Origin: Hyphomicrobiales bacterium
GTDB lineage: Bacteria > Pseudomonadota > Alphaproteobacteria > Rhizobiales > GCA-2746425
Direction of reading: 5' to 3'
Assembly (NCBI GenBank): GCA_002746425.1
Contig: NVXB01000071.1
Location: 5,784 to 13,603, forward strand
DNA length: 7,820 nucleotides
This document shows, in pieces, positions 1 to 6,783 of this stretch. The notes below the pieces were generated by a model, which saw only the letters and a program-made list of their open reading frames with translations, did no database searches and was not told where the DNA came from. Position 1 is the stretch's first letter. Each line of letters opens with the position of its first letter. A program made the translations under genes and the position numbers.

Positions 1-423
1 ATTGCCGAGGCAAATGCCAAGGTTGATAATGACCCGCCAGATTTTGCCGTGGTCGATATGCGCCTTGGTGATGGCAACGGACTGGATGTGATTGAGCGTA
101 TCCAAACCCGAAAAGATGATGCGCGGGTTGTTGTGCTAACCGGCTATGGCAATATTTCCACCGCCGTTACCGCCGTTAAACTGGGCGCCTATGATTATCT
201 GGCAAAACCGGCTGATGCCGATGATATTCATGCCGTGCTGAGCCGCGAAAAGGGCGACAAGCCAAGCTTGCCAGAAAATCCGATGTCGGCAGACCGGGTG
301 CGCTGGGAGCATATTCAGCGTGTTTATGAGGCTTGCGATCGCAATGTATCTGAAACCGCTCGGCGTCTCAGCATGCACCGCCGTACCCTGCAACGCATTT
401 TGGCAAAACGCGCACCAAGATAA
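1..423 (+). CDS. regA: RegA/ActR/PrrA-family redox response regulator, 3' part (start lies outside the window)
   Basis: The frame is open from base 1 to the TAA at 421-423 and gives 140 visible residues. The family is about 180 long, so roughly 40 N-terminal residues, including the first acidic pocket, are missing. The visible part has the phospho-acceptor Asp in VVDMRLGDGNG (codon 55-57), the conserved Thr of VVLTGYG and the Lys of AKPAD, then the family linker block ENPMSADRVRWEHIQ and a Fis-type helix-turn-helix (NVSETARRLSMHRRTLQRIL) close to the end. This C-terminus is nearly invariant in RegA/ActR/PrrA. In that family the protein is the cytoplasmic partner of the RegB/ActS/PrrB sensor kinase and controls redox-responsive genes for respiration, photosynthesis, or carbon and nitrogen fixation. 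The GTG at 49 is not the true start, because the receiver domain runs upstream of it. The linker carries fewer prolines than usual. The gene converges on mmcB with only 11 bp between stops and no convincing terminator. Confidence 0.93.
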   Translation: MAEANAKVDNDPPDFAVVDMRLGDGNGLDVIERIQTRKDDARVVVLTGYGNISTAVTAVKLGAYDYLAKPADADDIHAVLSREKGDKPSLPENPMSADRVRWEHIQRVYEACDRNVSETARRLSMHRRTLQRILAKRAPR

Positions 424-434
424 AGTAAAACTGG

Positions 435-917
435 CTACAGGCCGCGCAGGCCAGGGTCTGACAGTTTAAGCAGCCGTGTTGCACCAGCTGCCGCAAATCT
501 CAGCGTTACTGCCTTGCGCCGCGCTGCCGAGAGTTTGTGTTCGGGGGCATCACGCAAAATTTCCGCGCCATAAGGATCAGCCATCATCAAGCCCTGCTCT
601 TGCGGGAATAAATCTTCTGGCACCTCTGCATGACTGGCAAAAAACAATCGGTCGCAATAATCGCGGTAATCCGGCCATTTATGGTCGGCTTTAAAATCCG
701 CGACTGATGATTTGATCTCAATGATCCATAATTCGCCCTTGGAAGACAGCGCCATTAAATCGGCGCGCCGCCCGGACGCTAACGTTAATTCGGGCAGAAC
801 GGCAAATTTACGATTATGCAGCATACGGCCGACACCGCGCTGAATCATCAGCGCTGTATCGCTCTGGCGGCCATCCACCAGCACCTTTTCCAGCGAATCG
901 TCTCCTCGTACAAGCAT
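435..917 (-). CDS. mmcB: MmcB-family DNA repair protein (PD-(D/E)XK-like)
   Basis: This 160-residue protein matches the alphaproteobacterial MmcB family. Family-typical stretches are DGRQSDTALMIQRGV, LPELTLASGRRADL, GELWIIEIKSS, KWPDYRDYCDRLFFA and APEHKLSAARRKAVTL. The spacing of Asp53 (in GRRADL) to Glu67 and Lys69 (in IEIKSS), with Glu43 upstream, resembles a PD-(D/E)XK nuclease core. That assignment is my reading of the motif, not proven activity. In Caulobacter, mmcB is an SOS-regulated gene needed for mitomycin C resistance. The ATG at 917 has no Shine-Dalgarno sequence before it, while a strong GAGGAG lies inside the first codons. Translation may therefore begin at one of the in-frame GTG codons just before DGRQS, which is where homology starts. 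The gene lies 18 bp after the peptidase stop codon, so it is probably read as the last gene of that operon. I found no alphaproteobacterial LexA box directly upstream. Confidence 0.9.
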   Translation of the reverse strand: MLVRGDDSLEKVLVDGRQSDTALMIQRGVGRMLHNRKFAVLPELTLASGRRADLMALSSKGELWIIEIKSSVADFKADHKWPDYRDYCDRLFFASHAEVPEDLFPQEQGLMMADPYGAEILRDAPEHKLSAARRKAVTLRFAAAGATRLLKLSDPGLRGL

Positions 918-935
918 GGTTTAAGTGTAACCAGC

Positions 936-2984
936 TTATGCCGTGCTTTGAAGCCCACGCTTTCGCAGTAGCGCATCAATCGATGGCATACGCCCGCGAA
1001 ACGCCGTGTAAAGCTCAGCCGGGTCTTTGCTGTTGCCGGCGCTGTAAATGTTGGTTTTCAGCTTTTTGGCCAATTCTTCATCAAATGGATTGCCTGTTTC
1101 CTCAAACGCCACAAAGGCATCGGCATCCATAACTTCGGACCACAGATATGAATAATAGCCGGAGGAATAACCATCGCCGGAAAACACATGCATGAAATGC
1201 GGCGTGCGATGACGCATCACAATCTCGCTCGGCATGCCGATTTTCTCCAAGGCGGCGCGCTCAAAAGCCACTGGATCAGCCGCCGCTGCTTTGGCATTGA
1301 GGTGCATTTCCAGATCAACCAGAGCGCAAGAGGTGTATTCCACTGTCGCAAAACCCTGATTGAAGGTGCTTGCTGCCAGCAGCCGCTCCATCAAATCTTT
1401 TGGAATAGCCTCGCCGGTTTTTGCATGAATCGCGTAGGTGGACAGAATCTCAGGTGTGGTCAGCCAATGCTCAAACAACTGGCTGGGCAGCTCAACAAAA
1501 TCTCGGGCGACACTGGTGCCCGACACCAAGGGATAGGTCACATCGGACAGCAGGCCATGCAGCCCGTGGCCAAATTCGTGGAACAGCGTGTGGGCATCAT
1601 CAAAGGTCAACAAGGCGGGCTGGCCTTTGGGCGCTTTTGCAAAATTCATCACATTGACGATGATGGGCCGAATATTACCGCTGAGTTTTTCCTGCGAGCG
1701 AAAGGCGCTCATCCAAGCGCCGGAGCGTTTTGAAGGCCGGGCAAAATAATCGCCCAGAAACAGGCCGATATGATTTCCCACATTATCGCGCACTTCCCAT
1801 GCCCGCACATCAGGGTGGTACAATTCCAGATCGGTTACTTCTCGGAACCAGACCCCAAACAGCTTATTGGCTGTGGCAAAAGCTGCCTCAATCATTTTAT
1901 CCAGCTGGAAGTATGGTTTTATTTCTGCCTCATCCAGCGCGTGATCGCGCATCCGAACCTTATCGGAATAATAGCGCCAATCCCACGGCGCAATCTGCGC
2001 ATTATCGCCCAATTCCTGCGCAAGTGCAGATAGCTTTGTCGATTCTTCTGCGGCACGCTGGCGTGCAGGTGCCCAAACATTTTCCAGTAAATCACGCACA
2101 GCATCTGGCGTTTTTGCCATTTGATTCGCCAGTTTGAAATGCGCAAAATCCTCAAAGCCAAGCAGATTGGCCCGCTCCTGGCGCAATGTCAGAGTTTCGG
2201 AAATAATCGCGAGATTATCGCTGTCTCCGCCATTTTCACCGCGTGCAATCCAGCCCTTAAAAGCTGCTTCACGCAAATCTCGGCGAGAGGAAAATTGCAA
2301 AAACGGTTCAATCAGCGAGCGCGACAAGGTGATGACATGTTTTCCGCTTTGTCCGCGCTCTTCAGCAGCAGATTGAGCAGCGGAAATCAGGAAATCGGGC
2401 AGGCCTTCCAGATCCTGTTCGTTCTCAAGTACAAGCTGAAAATTCCTCTCATCAGCCAGCACATTTTGCGCAAACTGGGTACCAAGTTCGGCCAAACGTG
2501 CAGAAATTTCTGCCATGCGCTCGCGGTCTGCGCCTTTAAGGGCGGCACCGGCACGCACAAAATTTTCGTGATATTTTTCCAGAACGCGCAATTCTTCGGA
2601 CGTAAGTTTTAAATCATCGCGTTGTTGGAATACGGTATCAATGCGTTTGAACAGTTTTTCATTCATCACAGTCGCGCTGGAATGACGTGATAGTTTGGGC
2701 GCTATATCTCGCTCAATCTGTTGCAAATCGTCATTGGTGTCTGCGCCGCTCAGATTGAAAAATGTGCTGGCCACCTTGTCCAGGCTGTCACCAGATTTTT
2801 CCAGCGCAACAATGGTATTTTCAAAGTCTGGCGCGGCGGCATTATCGGCAATCTCGTCAATTTCCGCGCGGTTTTCCTGCATGGCGCTTTCAAACCCGGG
2901 TGAGAAATGCTCCGGCAGCACAGCGGCAAAGGGCGGCACTTTGAATAATGTGGTCCAGGGGGCAAGAAGCGGATTGTCGGACAT
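936..2984 (-). other. dcp: Peptidase half: M3-family peptidyl-dipeptidase (Dcp-like) zinc metallopeptidase
   Basis: Starting at Met420 this half is 682 residues, full length for bacterial M3 peptidases. It has the zinc motif HEFGH at 888-892 (469-473 from the internal Met) and the third ligand Glu917 in RDFVELPSQ. Both fall within a residue or so of the zinc ligands of E. coli Dcp, with the same 29-residue spacing. The flanking text (SGTSVARDFVE, FEHW) follows Dcp rather than oligopeptidase A. Near the C-terminus, GDGYSSGYYSYLW (from 1022) carries the tyrosines that line the active site in the family. Dcp-type enzymes release dipeptides from the C-terminus of short peptides in the cytoplasm or periplasm. 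No export signal is seen, so a cytoplasmic peptide-recycling role is likely. The end GNSKDPAELYTAFRGRMP and RKRGL is also typical of the family. Confidence 0.9.
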
Positions 2985-4241
2985 GGTGTGATCCTGCGTT
3001 TGAAGAGTTGGTTTGGATGTAGGCTGATGGCCTGCCTGTGTAAGGAATTTTATGGCTCCCTCACCCGCTAACCGCCCGGTAGACAGGGCCGCCTGCAATA
3101 AATAGCCCCCGGTTGGGGCATCAAAATCGAGCATTTCTCCAGCGATAAACACGCCGGGTTTGGCTTTCAGCATCAAATGCTCATCCAGCGTGCCGGCATC
3201 GACCCCGCCAGATGATGATATGGCACGTTCCAGACCTTGATGGCCTGTCACAGTCAACGGCAATGCCTTGATAAGGCCGGCGAGAATGGCACTGTTACCC
3301 GAAAAATCTCGTAGCTCGCGTAGCAAAACACGTTCAACAGCAGTTAGCTTGAGCGCACGCCGCAGTCGATTGGACAGCGACAGTTTTGTCGGCACCTTCT
3401 CAAGGCGTTTTTGTATGTCTTCGCGAGAGAGCGCCGGACGCAAATCGAGCATGATCTGCAATGGGCCATTGGTAAGCTGCCTGCGCAAAGCTGCACTCAA
3501 GGCATAGATCGCGGGTCCTTCGAGGCCATATTTGGTCACGACCACTTCGCCGGGCATTATTTTGTCGGCTAAAGTCACCGTGATTGCTTTAAGAGGTTGG
3601 CCAGCAAACCCCGCCTTTATATGCTCGCTCCAGGAAATATTGACCCCCATATTGGAGGGTTGAAACGGCACCAAATCTGGCAGGCCCGCATTGCCTTCGT
3701 GCCATATCTTCGCCCACAACCCATCACTGCCAAGGCGCGGCCAACTTGCCCCGCCAAGCGCCATAATCATCGCATCACAAGAAACTTTTAGGGCCTCAGC
3801 ATCTGGCGTTTGAAACAACAAGTCTCCATTTTCATCAAACCCAGTCCAGCGATGACGGCTATGCAATTCAACGCCCATCGATTGCAAGCGCCGCAACCAG
3901 GCACGCAATAAGGGCGAGGCCTTAAAGCTTTTGGGAAATATTTTGCCATTTGAACCGACAAATGTCGGCTCGCCAAGCGCCTCTACCCATGCGGTTACCG
4001 CTTGTGGCGGAAAAGCCTCAATCGAATGTTGGACCGTCTCTGGCAGGTGAAAGTAACTGGCCAGCACATCGTCCAATTTTCCGGCATGGCTGATGTTCAG
4101 CCCGCCAAGTCCGGCCATCAAAAATTTGCGCCCCGGTGTGGGCATCTGATCGTAAATGGCGACCTGATATCCGGCACTGGCCAGCGTTTCTGCGGCCATT
4201 AGCCCTGCAGGGCCAGCTCCGATAATAGCGATATTTGCCAT
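936..4241 (-). CDS. Single ORF joining a TIGR03862-type flavoprotein to an M3-family (Dcp-like) metallopeptidase
   Basis: One uninterrupted frame encodes 1101 residues: a complete FAD flavoprotein (about 1-400), a glutamine-rich linker (about 402-419) and a complete M3 zinc peptidase (420-1101). In the families I know these are two separate proteins of about 400 and 680 residues, so this is either a true fusion or two genes whose dividing stop codon is missing. An internal ATG (residue 420, base 2984) begins the peptidase exactly where M3 homology starts, with AGGAT 6 nt upstream, so a free peptidase could also be made. The flavoprotein ATG at 4241 lies 3 bp after the stop of the DUF2333 gene, which implies translational coupling. 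The product has no signal peptide and should be cytoplasmic. The family of each half is clear. Whether the cell makes one protein or two is not, and a sequencing or assembly error at the junction is also possible. Confidence 0.85.
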   Translation of the reverse strand: MANIAIIGAGPAGLMAAETLASAGYQVAIYDQMPTPGRKFLMAGLGGLNISHAGKLDDVLASYFHLPETVQHSIEAFPPQAVTAWVEALGEPTFVGSNGKIFPKSFKASPLLRAWLRRLQSMGVELHSRHRWTGFDENGDLLFQTPDAEALKVSCDAMIMALGGASWPRLGSDGLWAKIWHEGNAGLPDLVPFQPSNMGVNISWSEHIKAGFAGQPLKAITVTLADKIMPGEVVVTKYGLEGPAIYALSAALRRQLTNGPLQIMLDLRPALSREDIQKRLEKVPTKLSLSNRLRRALKLTAVERVLLRELRDFSGNSAILAGLIKALPLTVTGHQGLERAISSSGGVDAGTLDEHLMLKAKPGVFIAGEMLDFDAPTGGYLLQAALSTGRLAGEGAIKFLTQAGHQPTSKPTLQTQDHTMSDNPLLAPWTTLFKVPPFAAVLPEHFSPGFESAMQENRAEIDEIADNAAAPDFENTIVALEKSGDSLDKVASTFFNLSGADTNDDLQQIERDIAPKLSRHSSATVMNEKLFKRIDTVFQQRDDLKLTSEELRVLEKYHENFVRAGAALKGADRERMAEISARLAELGTQFAQNVLADERNFQLVLENEQDLEGLPDFLISAAQSAAEERGQSGKHVITLSRSLIEPFLQFSSRRDLREAAFKGWIARGENGGDSDNLAIISETLTLRQERANLLGFEDFAHFKLANQMAKTPDAVRDLLENVWAPARQRAAEESTKLSALAQELGDNAQIAPWDWRYYSDKVRMRDHALDEAEIKPYFQLDKMIEAAFATANKLFGVWFREVTDLELYHPDVRAWEVRDNVGNHIGLFLGDYFARPSKRSGAWMSAFRSQEKLSGNIRPIIVNVMNFAKAPKGQPALLTFDDAHTLFHEFGHGLHGLLSDVTYPLVSGTSVARDFVELPSQLFEHWLTTPEILSTYAIHAKTGEAIPKDLMERLLAASTFNQGFATVEYTSCALVDLEMHLNAKAAAADPVAFERAALEKIGMPSEIVMRHRTPHFMHVFSGDGYSSGYYSYLWSEVMDADAFVAFEETGNPFDEELAKKLKTNIYSAGNSKDPAELYTAFRGRMPSIDALLRKRGLQSTA
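2982..2995 (-). promoter_or_regulatory. Internal ribosome binding site and ATG for the M3 peptidase
   Basis: On the - strand AGGAT (2995-2991) is followed after 6 nt (CACACC) by ATG at 2984-2982, which opens MSDNPLLAPW, the natural N-terminus of M3 peptidases. A usable start signal inside an open frame suggests the peptidase was, or still is, translated on its own. The match to the anti-Shine-Dalgarno consensus is moderate. Confidence 0.5.
2985..4241 (-). other. Flavoprotein half: TIGR03862 / HI0933-like (BaiN family) FAD-dependent oxidoreductase
   Basis: The half opens with a Rossmann dinucleotide-binding fold: IAIIGAGPAGL, with GxGxxG at residues 8-13 and an acidic residue at the end of strand 2 (AIYDQ). 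Next comes the family signature GRKFLMAGLGGLNISH, a central domain with GSNGKIFPKSFKASPLL, the strand ALGGASWPRLGSDG, and a C-terminal FAD-contacting segment GEMLDFDAPTGGYLLQAA at 368-385. This order and length fit TIGR03862 within the HI0933/BaiN superfamily. Members bind FAD. Most have no assigned substrate, although relatives such as BaiN reduce bile-acid intermediates, so I give no specific reaction. Recognisable homology ends near GRLAGEGAIKFL (residue 400), where the protein would normally stop. Confidence 0.88.
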
Positions 4242-4244
4242 GGA

Positions 4245-5378
4245 TCAGCGATCCAGAATGGAGCGTAATTCGACAAGATTTGACCGAACCCGCAAAATGT
4301 AAAAACCAATTGTGGTGAGATGTGTTGGCATCAACCAACCATCTTCATCGCCATTGGATATAATCGAGGGCTCAAGCATCACCGCGCTCAAGGTCTGCGC
4401 CTCCATCTGATCCCACAAGGCATTCAGGCCACGGGTTTCAATGACTTGGGAGAAGTCGACACGAACAGCGCGTAAAATGCCGTAATAGGCATAAAGTTGA
4501 CCCTTGGCATTCATGAAAATATCATCGGCGCGGGTGTCAAACCATCCGCTGTTATAATCTTCAGCGCGGGTTTTCAGGCTGGCCGAAGTTGAGCCGATAT
4601 CATTGGCGATACGATCCAAAAACTGCATGAGATTATCGGCGCGCGCGTCAAAGGTCGCTTCGCATTTCATCAAGCGCGCCTGATAAGATTCCAGCTTATC
4701 AATGGTGCGACGGAAATAACTCGGGGTCGGCGTGGTTGGCCCAAAGGGCTGGCTGTCAAACGGGTTAAAATACCATGTGTACTGGTTGAATTGCACATTG
4801 CCGCGCGCATCTTTCAAATCCGGATCAATTTGCGATGTGCCACGTACACGGCCAAGACGGTCTGATATTTCAATGGCGGTACGGCCAACAGCCTGATGAA
4901 TACCGCGTTGAAACGCTGCCTTATTATCCAAAATCCAAGTGTGGTCCCAGTCAACGCCAAAGAAGCCCATCTTGTAGAGAGGGTGGCTCGACATCCAGGT
5001 GTTTTTGTTGACGTTGAAATCGATCAGATACTTGACTGCATCGACCGTGAAGGAGCGCCCGCAAGTGCGCGTTGTGTCCGTGCCGCCTTCCACCGCAACC
5101 TGATCACCAGCTGAAACAGTGGTGTTTGTCATATTAAACTTGTCAGCATAATGGATGTCATAGTCGCGTATCCATGAGGCGTTCCAGATGAAAAATGCAT
5201 AGGAAATCAGGATCGGAAAGATGACCAAGCCAATGGCAATGCGTATCCACATGGCCCGGCGAACCATAAATTGATGGGCGGTACGGATCGGCCATATGGC
5301 AGAAAACCATAGCCCTTTTACCAGCGCAACAAGACCGGAAACCAATCCTTTGAAACCTTCAATCAGCGGGTCCAGCAA
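4245..5378 (-). CDS. DUF2333-family inner-membrane protein
   Basis: This 377-residue protein resembles the DUF2333 family of Proteobacteria, whose function is unknown. It has a short N-terminal region with a hydrophobic, possibly amphipathic stretch (about 11-30). A basic segment (RRAMWIR) then precedes one clear transmembrane helix at about 45-66 (IRIAIGLVIFPILISYAFFIW). The remaining 310 residues are soluble. By the positive-inside rule they should face the periplasm. They contain the recognisable block YTWYFNPFDSQPFGP and a helical C-terminal part (ILRAVRVDFSQVIE, QTLSAVMLEPSIISNGDEDGWLMP). Only two cysteines occur (106 and 239), both in the predicted periplasmic part. Translation starts at TTG: no other start fits, because an in-frame stop lies five codons upstream and a strong GAGGGAG sits 7 nt away. 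The gene is followed 3 bp later by the flavoprotein. I know of no biochemical role. Confidence 0.85.
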   Translation of the reverse strand: MLDPLIEGFKGLVSGLVALVKGLWFSAIWPIRTAHQFMVRRAMWIRIAIGLVIFPILISYAFFIWNASWIRDYDIHYADKFNMTNTTVSAGDQVAVEGGTDTTRTCGRSFTVDAVKYLIDFNVNKNTWMSSHPLYKMGFFGVDWDHTWILDNKAAFQRGIHQAVGRTAIEISDRLGRVRGTSQIDPDLKDARGNVQFNQYTWYFNPFDSQPFGPTTPTPSYFRRTIDKLESYQARLMKCEATFDARADNLMQFLDRIANDIGSTSASLKTRAEDYNSGWFDTRADDIFMNAKGQLYAYYGILRAVRVDFSQVIETRGLNALWDQMEAQTLSAVMLEPSIISNGDEDGWLMPTHLTTIGFYILRVRSNLVELRSILDR

Positions 5379-5385
5379 TGGACAT

Positions 5386-5392
5386 CTCCCTC
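5386..5392 (-). promoter_or_regulatory. Strong ribosome binding site that fixes a TTG start for the DUF2333 gene
   Basis: On the - strand GAGGGAG (5392-5386) is followed by a 7-nt spacer and TTG at 5378-5376. An ATG overlapping the end of this site is in another frame and soon meets a stop, so TTG is the only credible start. Confidence 0.75.
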
Positions 5393-5450
5393 ACATTTTT
5401 AGCAGATACTCACATAGGTGAACTATGCCATCTGTACAAGTTTACCTTGC

Positions 5451-5474
5451 CAAACCACTTTTCAGGCAAACCAC
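5451..5474 (-). repeat. Pair of 8-bp direct repeats (GTGGTTTG) with a 16-bp period, upstream of DUF2333
   Basis: The + strand reads CAAACCAC at 5451-5458 and again at 5467-5474, with 8 bp between; the - strand reads GTGGTTTG twice. The same region holds a short inverted repeat, TTGCC (5447-5451) and GGCAA (5465-5469). Tandem half-sites of this kind often bind dimeric regulators. A 16-bp period is not a whole number of helical turns, so this is only a candidate operator. Confidence 0.35.
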
Positions 5475-5502
5475 GTCCGAAATAAATTCAGTGACGCAGG
5501 CA

Positions 5503-6783
5503 TCACGCCCCGAACAATTTGTCCCAATGACGGTCTTTGTCGTTAAAATAGGTGTTTTGGATCAAATCCACCACATATTCTCGCAGATTTGGCGGATAGG
5601 TCTCGTAATCACGATAGAATGCTTCTTTGTTGACCATGAAGCGCACAACAAAATCAAAGGGCACAAACTCTGCAATAAGCCGGTTTATCAAGCCGTCATC
5701 AGGGTGTGCAGGATCGGCACGCTGGACCAAAAATCGCAAATCTGGCGCGACTTTATCAAGGTCAATATCTGCGCCAGCTAAAAGTGATTTTTTGGTTTTA
5801 TTGAGAAACGACAAAATACGATCATTGGAAACATCGGCGGCATGGGCATTGACCCACTTTTTGACATTTGACGGGGTCAGTGCACCCAGATCTGCCCCCT
5901 TATCAGACAGCCCCATCAATGCCGTTATATGCTGGTCAATACGGGCTTCCAAGACGCCTGAGCCAAGCAACCAGTCACGGTTGAGCGGTTCTAGTCGATC
6001 ATTTTCTGTAAGGTAACTATGCAGGGTTTTGGGGTCTTCCAACGATAGGTACCAATCGATGGTGCTGCCCTTGGTGGGAAATGGAGGCTCTGGAGCATCG
6101 CCCAGCACCACATGCCCATCTTCATCGCGCAAGATATAAACACCGCCAAAATGATCGGCCCAAAACGCGTTTTTGGTAAAGCGAACATTGCGCGGTATCG
6201 GATCGTTTTTGCGAATATCACCGCACAGGCCAGCCAGGTCGATGATGTCTTTCATCAGTTTCTGATTGTTCCAGCTGGTTGGCTCACGCTCAAAACGCGA
6301 GATCAGCTGCTCCAGCTTATGCGCGCCTTTCAGCACGCCATTGGCGCTGTGCAGATCAAACACCACATGGCGGATAGACAGCAAATCCTCGATGGTGCTG
6401 ACGGTATAAGTGTCATCTTCAATTTCGCCAAACACCACATCTTTCAATGTCAGCACATCCAGCGCCGTGCGGTTGGCTTGATAAAAACTGCGCATCAGCT
6501 CTGGTGTGGAGGAAAACGACACCTGCACATAGGGCAGTTCACGCTGCTTTGGCGTGAGAATGATGAAGCGCGGATTGACCCGGTGCGGGTTGAGATAATC
6601 GCTATCGTCCAAAATTTCCGCCACTTGCGGCGAGAAACCCATGGCATCAATACTGAATTCATCTGGCGCAATGGGCTTGAAGCCAAAGCGTGTCAGGGCG
6701 GTGTTATAATTATGAACCAGATGCGGTTGGGTGACCTTCATCAGGCCCCCATAAATCATCTTGCTGGCGATCAAACGTTCCAT
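5503..6783 (-). CDS. DUF6638-family protein, function unknown
   Basis: This 426-residue soluble protein has no transmembrane helix, signal peptide or recognised catalytic motif. Its N-terminus (MERLIASKMIYGGLMKV, then HLVHNYNTAL) and the later segment FWADHFGGVYILRDEDGHVV match what I recall of the DUF6638 family of Alphaproteobacteria. The middle contains a region rich in acidic and aromatic residues. The C-terminal third is helical and includes a TPSNVKKWVNAH segment and the end FVVRFMVNKEAFYRDYETYP. The ATG at 6783 overlaps the last codons of the ATPase gene by 13 bp and agrees with the family N-terminus. The overlap implies translational coupling and, by inference, equal amounts of two proteins that may act together. 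A client, adaptor or regulator of the ATPase is a reasonable guess, but nothing in the sequence shows it. Confidence 0.8.
   Translation of the reverse strand: MERLIASKMIYGGLMKVTQPHLVHNYNTALTRFGFKPIAPDEFSIDAMGFSPQVAEILDDSDYLNPHRVNPRFIILTPKQRELPYVQVSFSSTPELMRSFYQANRTALDVLTLKDVVFGEIEDDTYTVSTIEDLLSIRHVVFDLHSANGVLKGAHKLEQLISRFEREPTSWNNQKLMKDIIDLAGLCGDIRKNDPIPRNVRFTKNAFWADHFGGVYILRDEDGHVVLGDAPEPPFPTKGSTIDWYLSLEDPKTLHSYLTENDRLEPLNRDWLLGSGVLEARIDQHITALMGLSDKGADLGALTPSNVKKWVNAHAADVSNDRILSFLNKTKKSLLAGADIDLDKVAPDLRFLVQRADPAHPDDGLINRLIAEFVPFDFVVRFMVNKEAFYRDYETYPPNLREYVVDLIQNTYFNDKDRHWDKLFGA

Larger units (their letters stand above)
5379..5502 (-). promoter_or_regulatory. Only sizeable intergenic gap in the - strand block; likely holds a promoter for DUF2333 and downstream genes
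   Basis: This 124-bp gap separates the DUF6638 stop from the DUF2333 start, while every other junction in the block is 18 bp or less or overlaps. On the - strand it shows a candidate -35 (TTGGCA) followed after 17 nt by a poor -10 (TGGCAT, three of six consensus positions), a pair of GTGGTTTG repeats upstream, and the ribosome binding site at its end. No GC-rich hairpin followed by a T-run is visible, so readthrough from the upstream pair is possible. The promoter reading is weak and rests mainly on position. Confidence 0.35.

Noticed and set aside
424..460. Possible bidirectional terminator between regA and mmcB (CTGGC...GCCAG, with GGCC repeats inside)
   Set aside because: The stem is only 5 bp with a 14-nt loop, has no T-run on either side, and lies mostly within mmcB coding sequence.
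1188..1733. 181-residue open frame on the + strand
   Set aside because: It is antisense to the peptidase active-site region, which is clearly the real coding strand; the translation is low in family-like motifs.
2121..2612. 163-residue open frame on the + strand
   Set aside because: It is antisense to the N-terminal half of the M3 peptidase and has the odd composition typical of a shadow frame.
4018..4338. 106-residue - strand frame spanning the DUF2333/flavoprotein junction
   Set aside because: It overlaps two well-supported genes in another frame and shows no family resemblance.
5425..5781. 118-residue + strand frame beginning in the 124-bp gap
   Set aside because: Most of it is antisense to the DUF6638 C-terminus, and no ribosome binding site or domain supports it.
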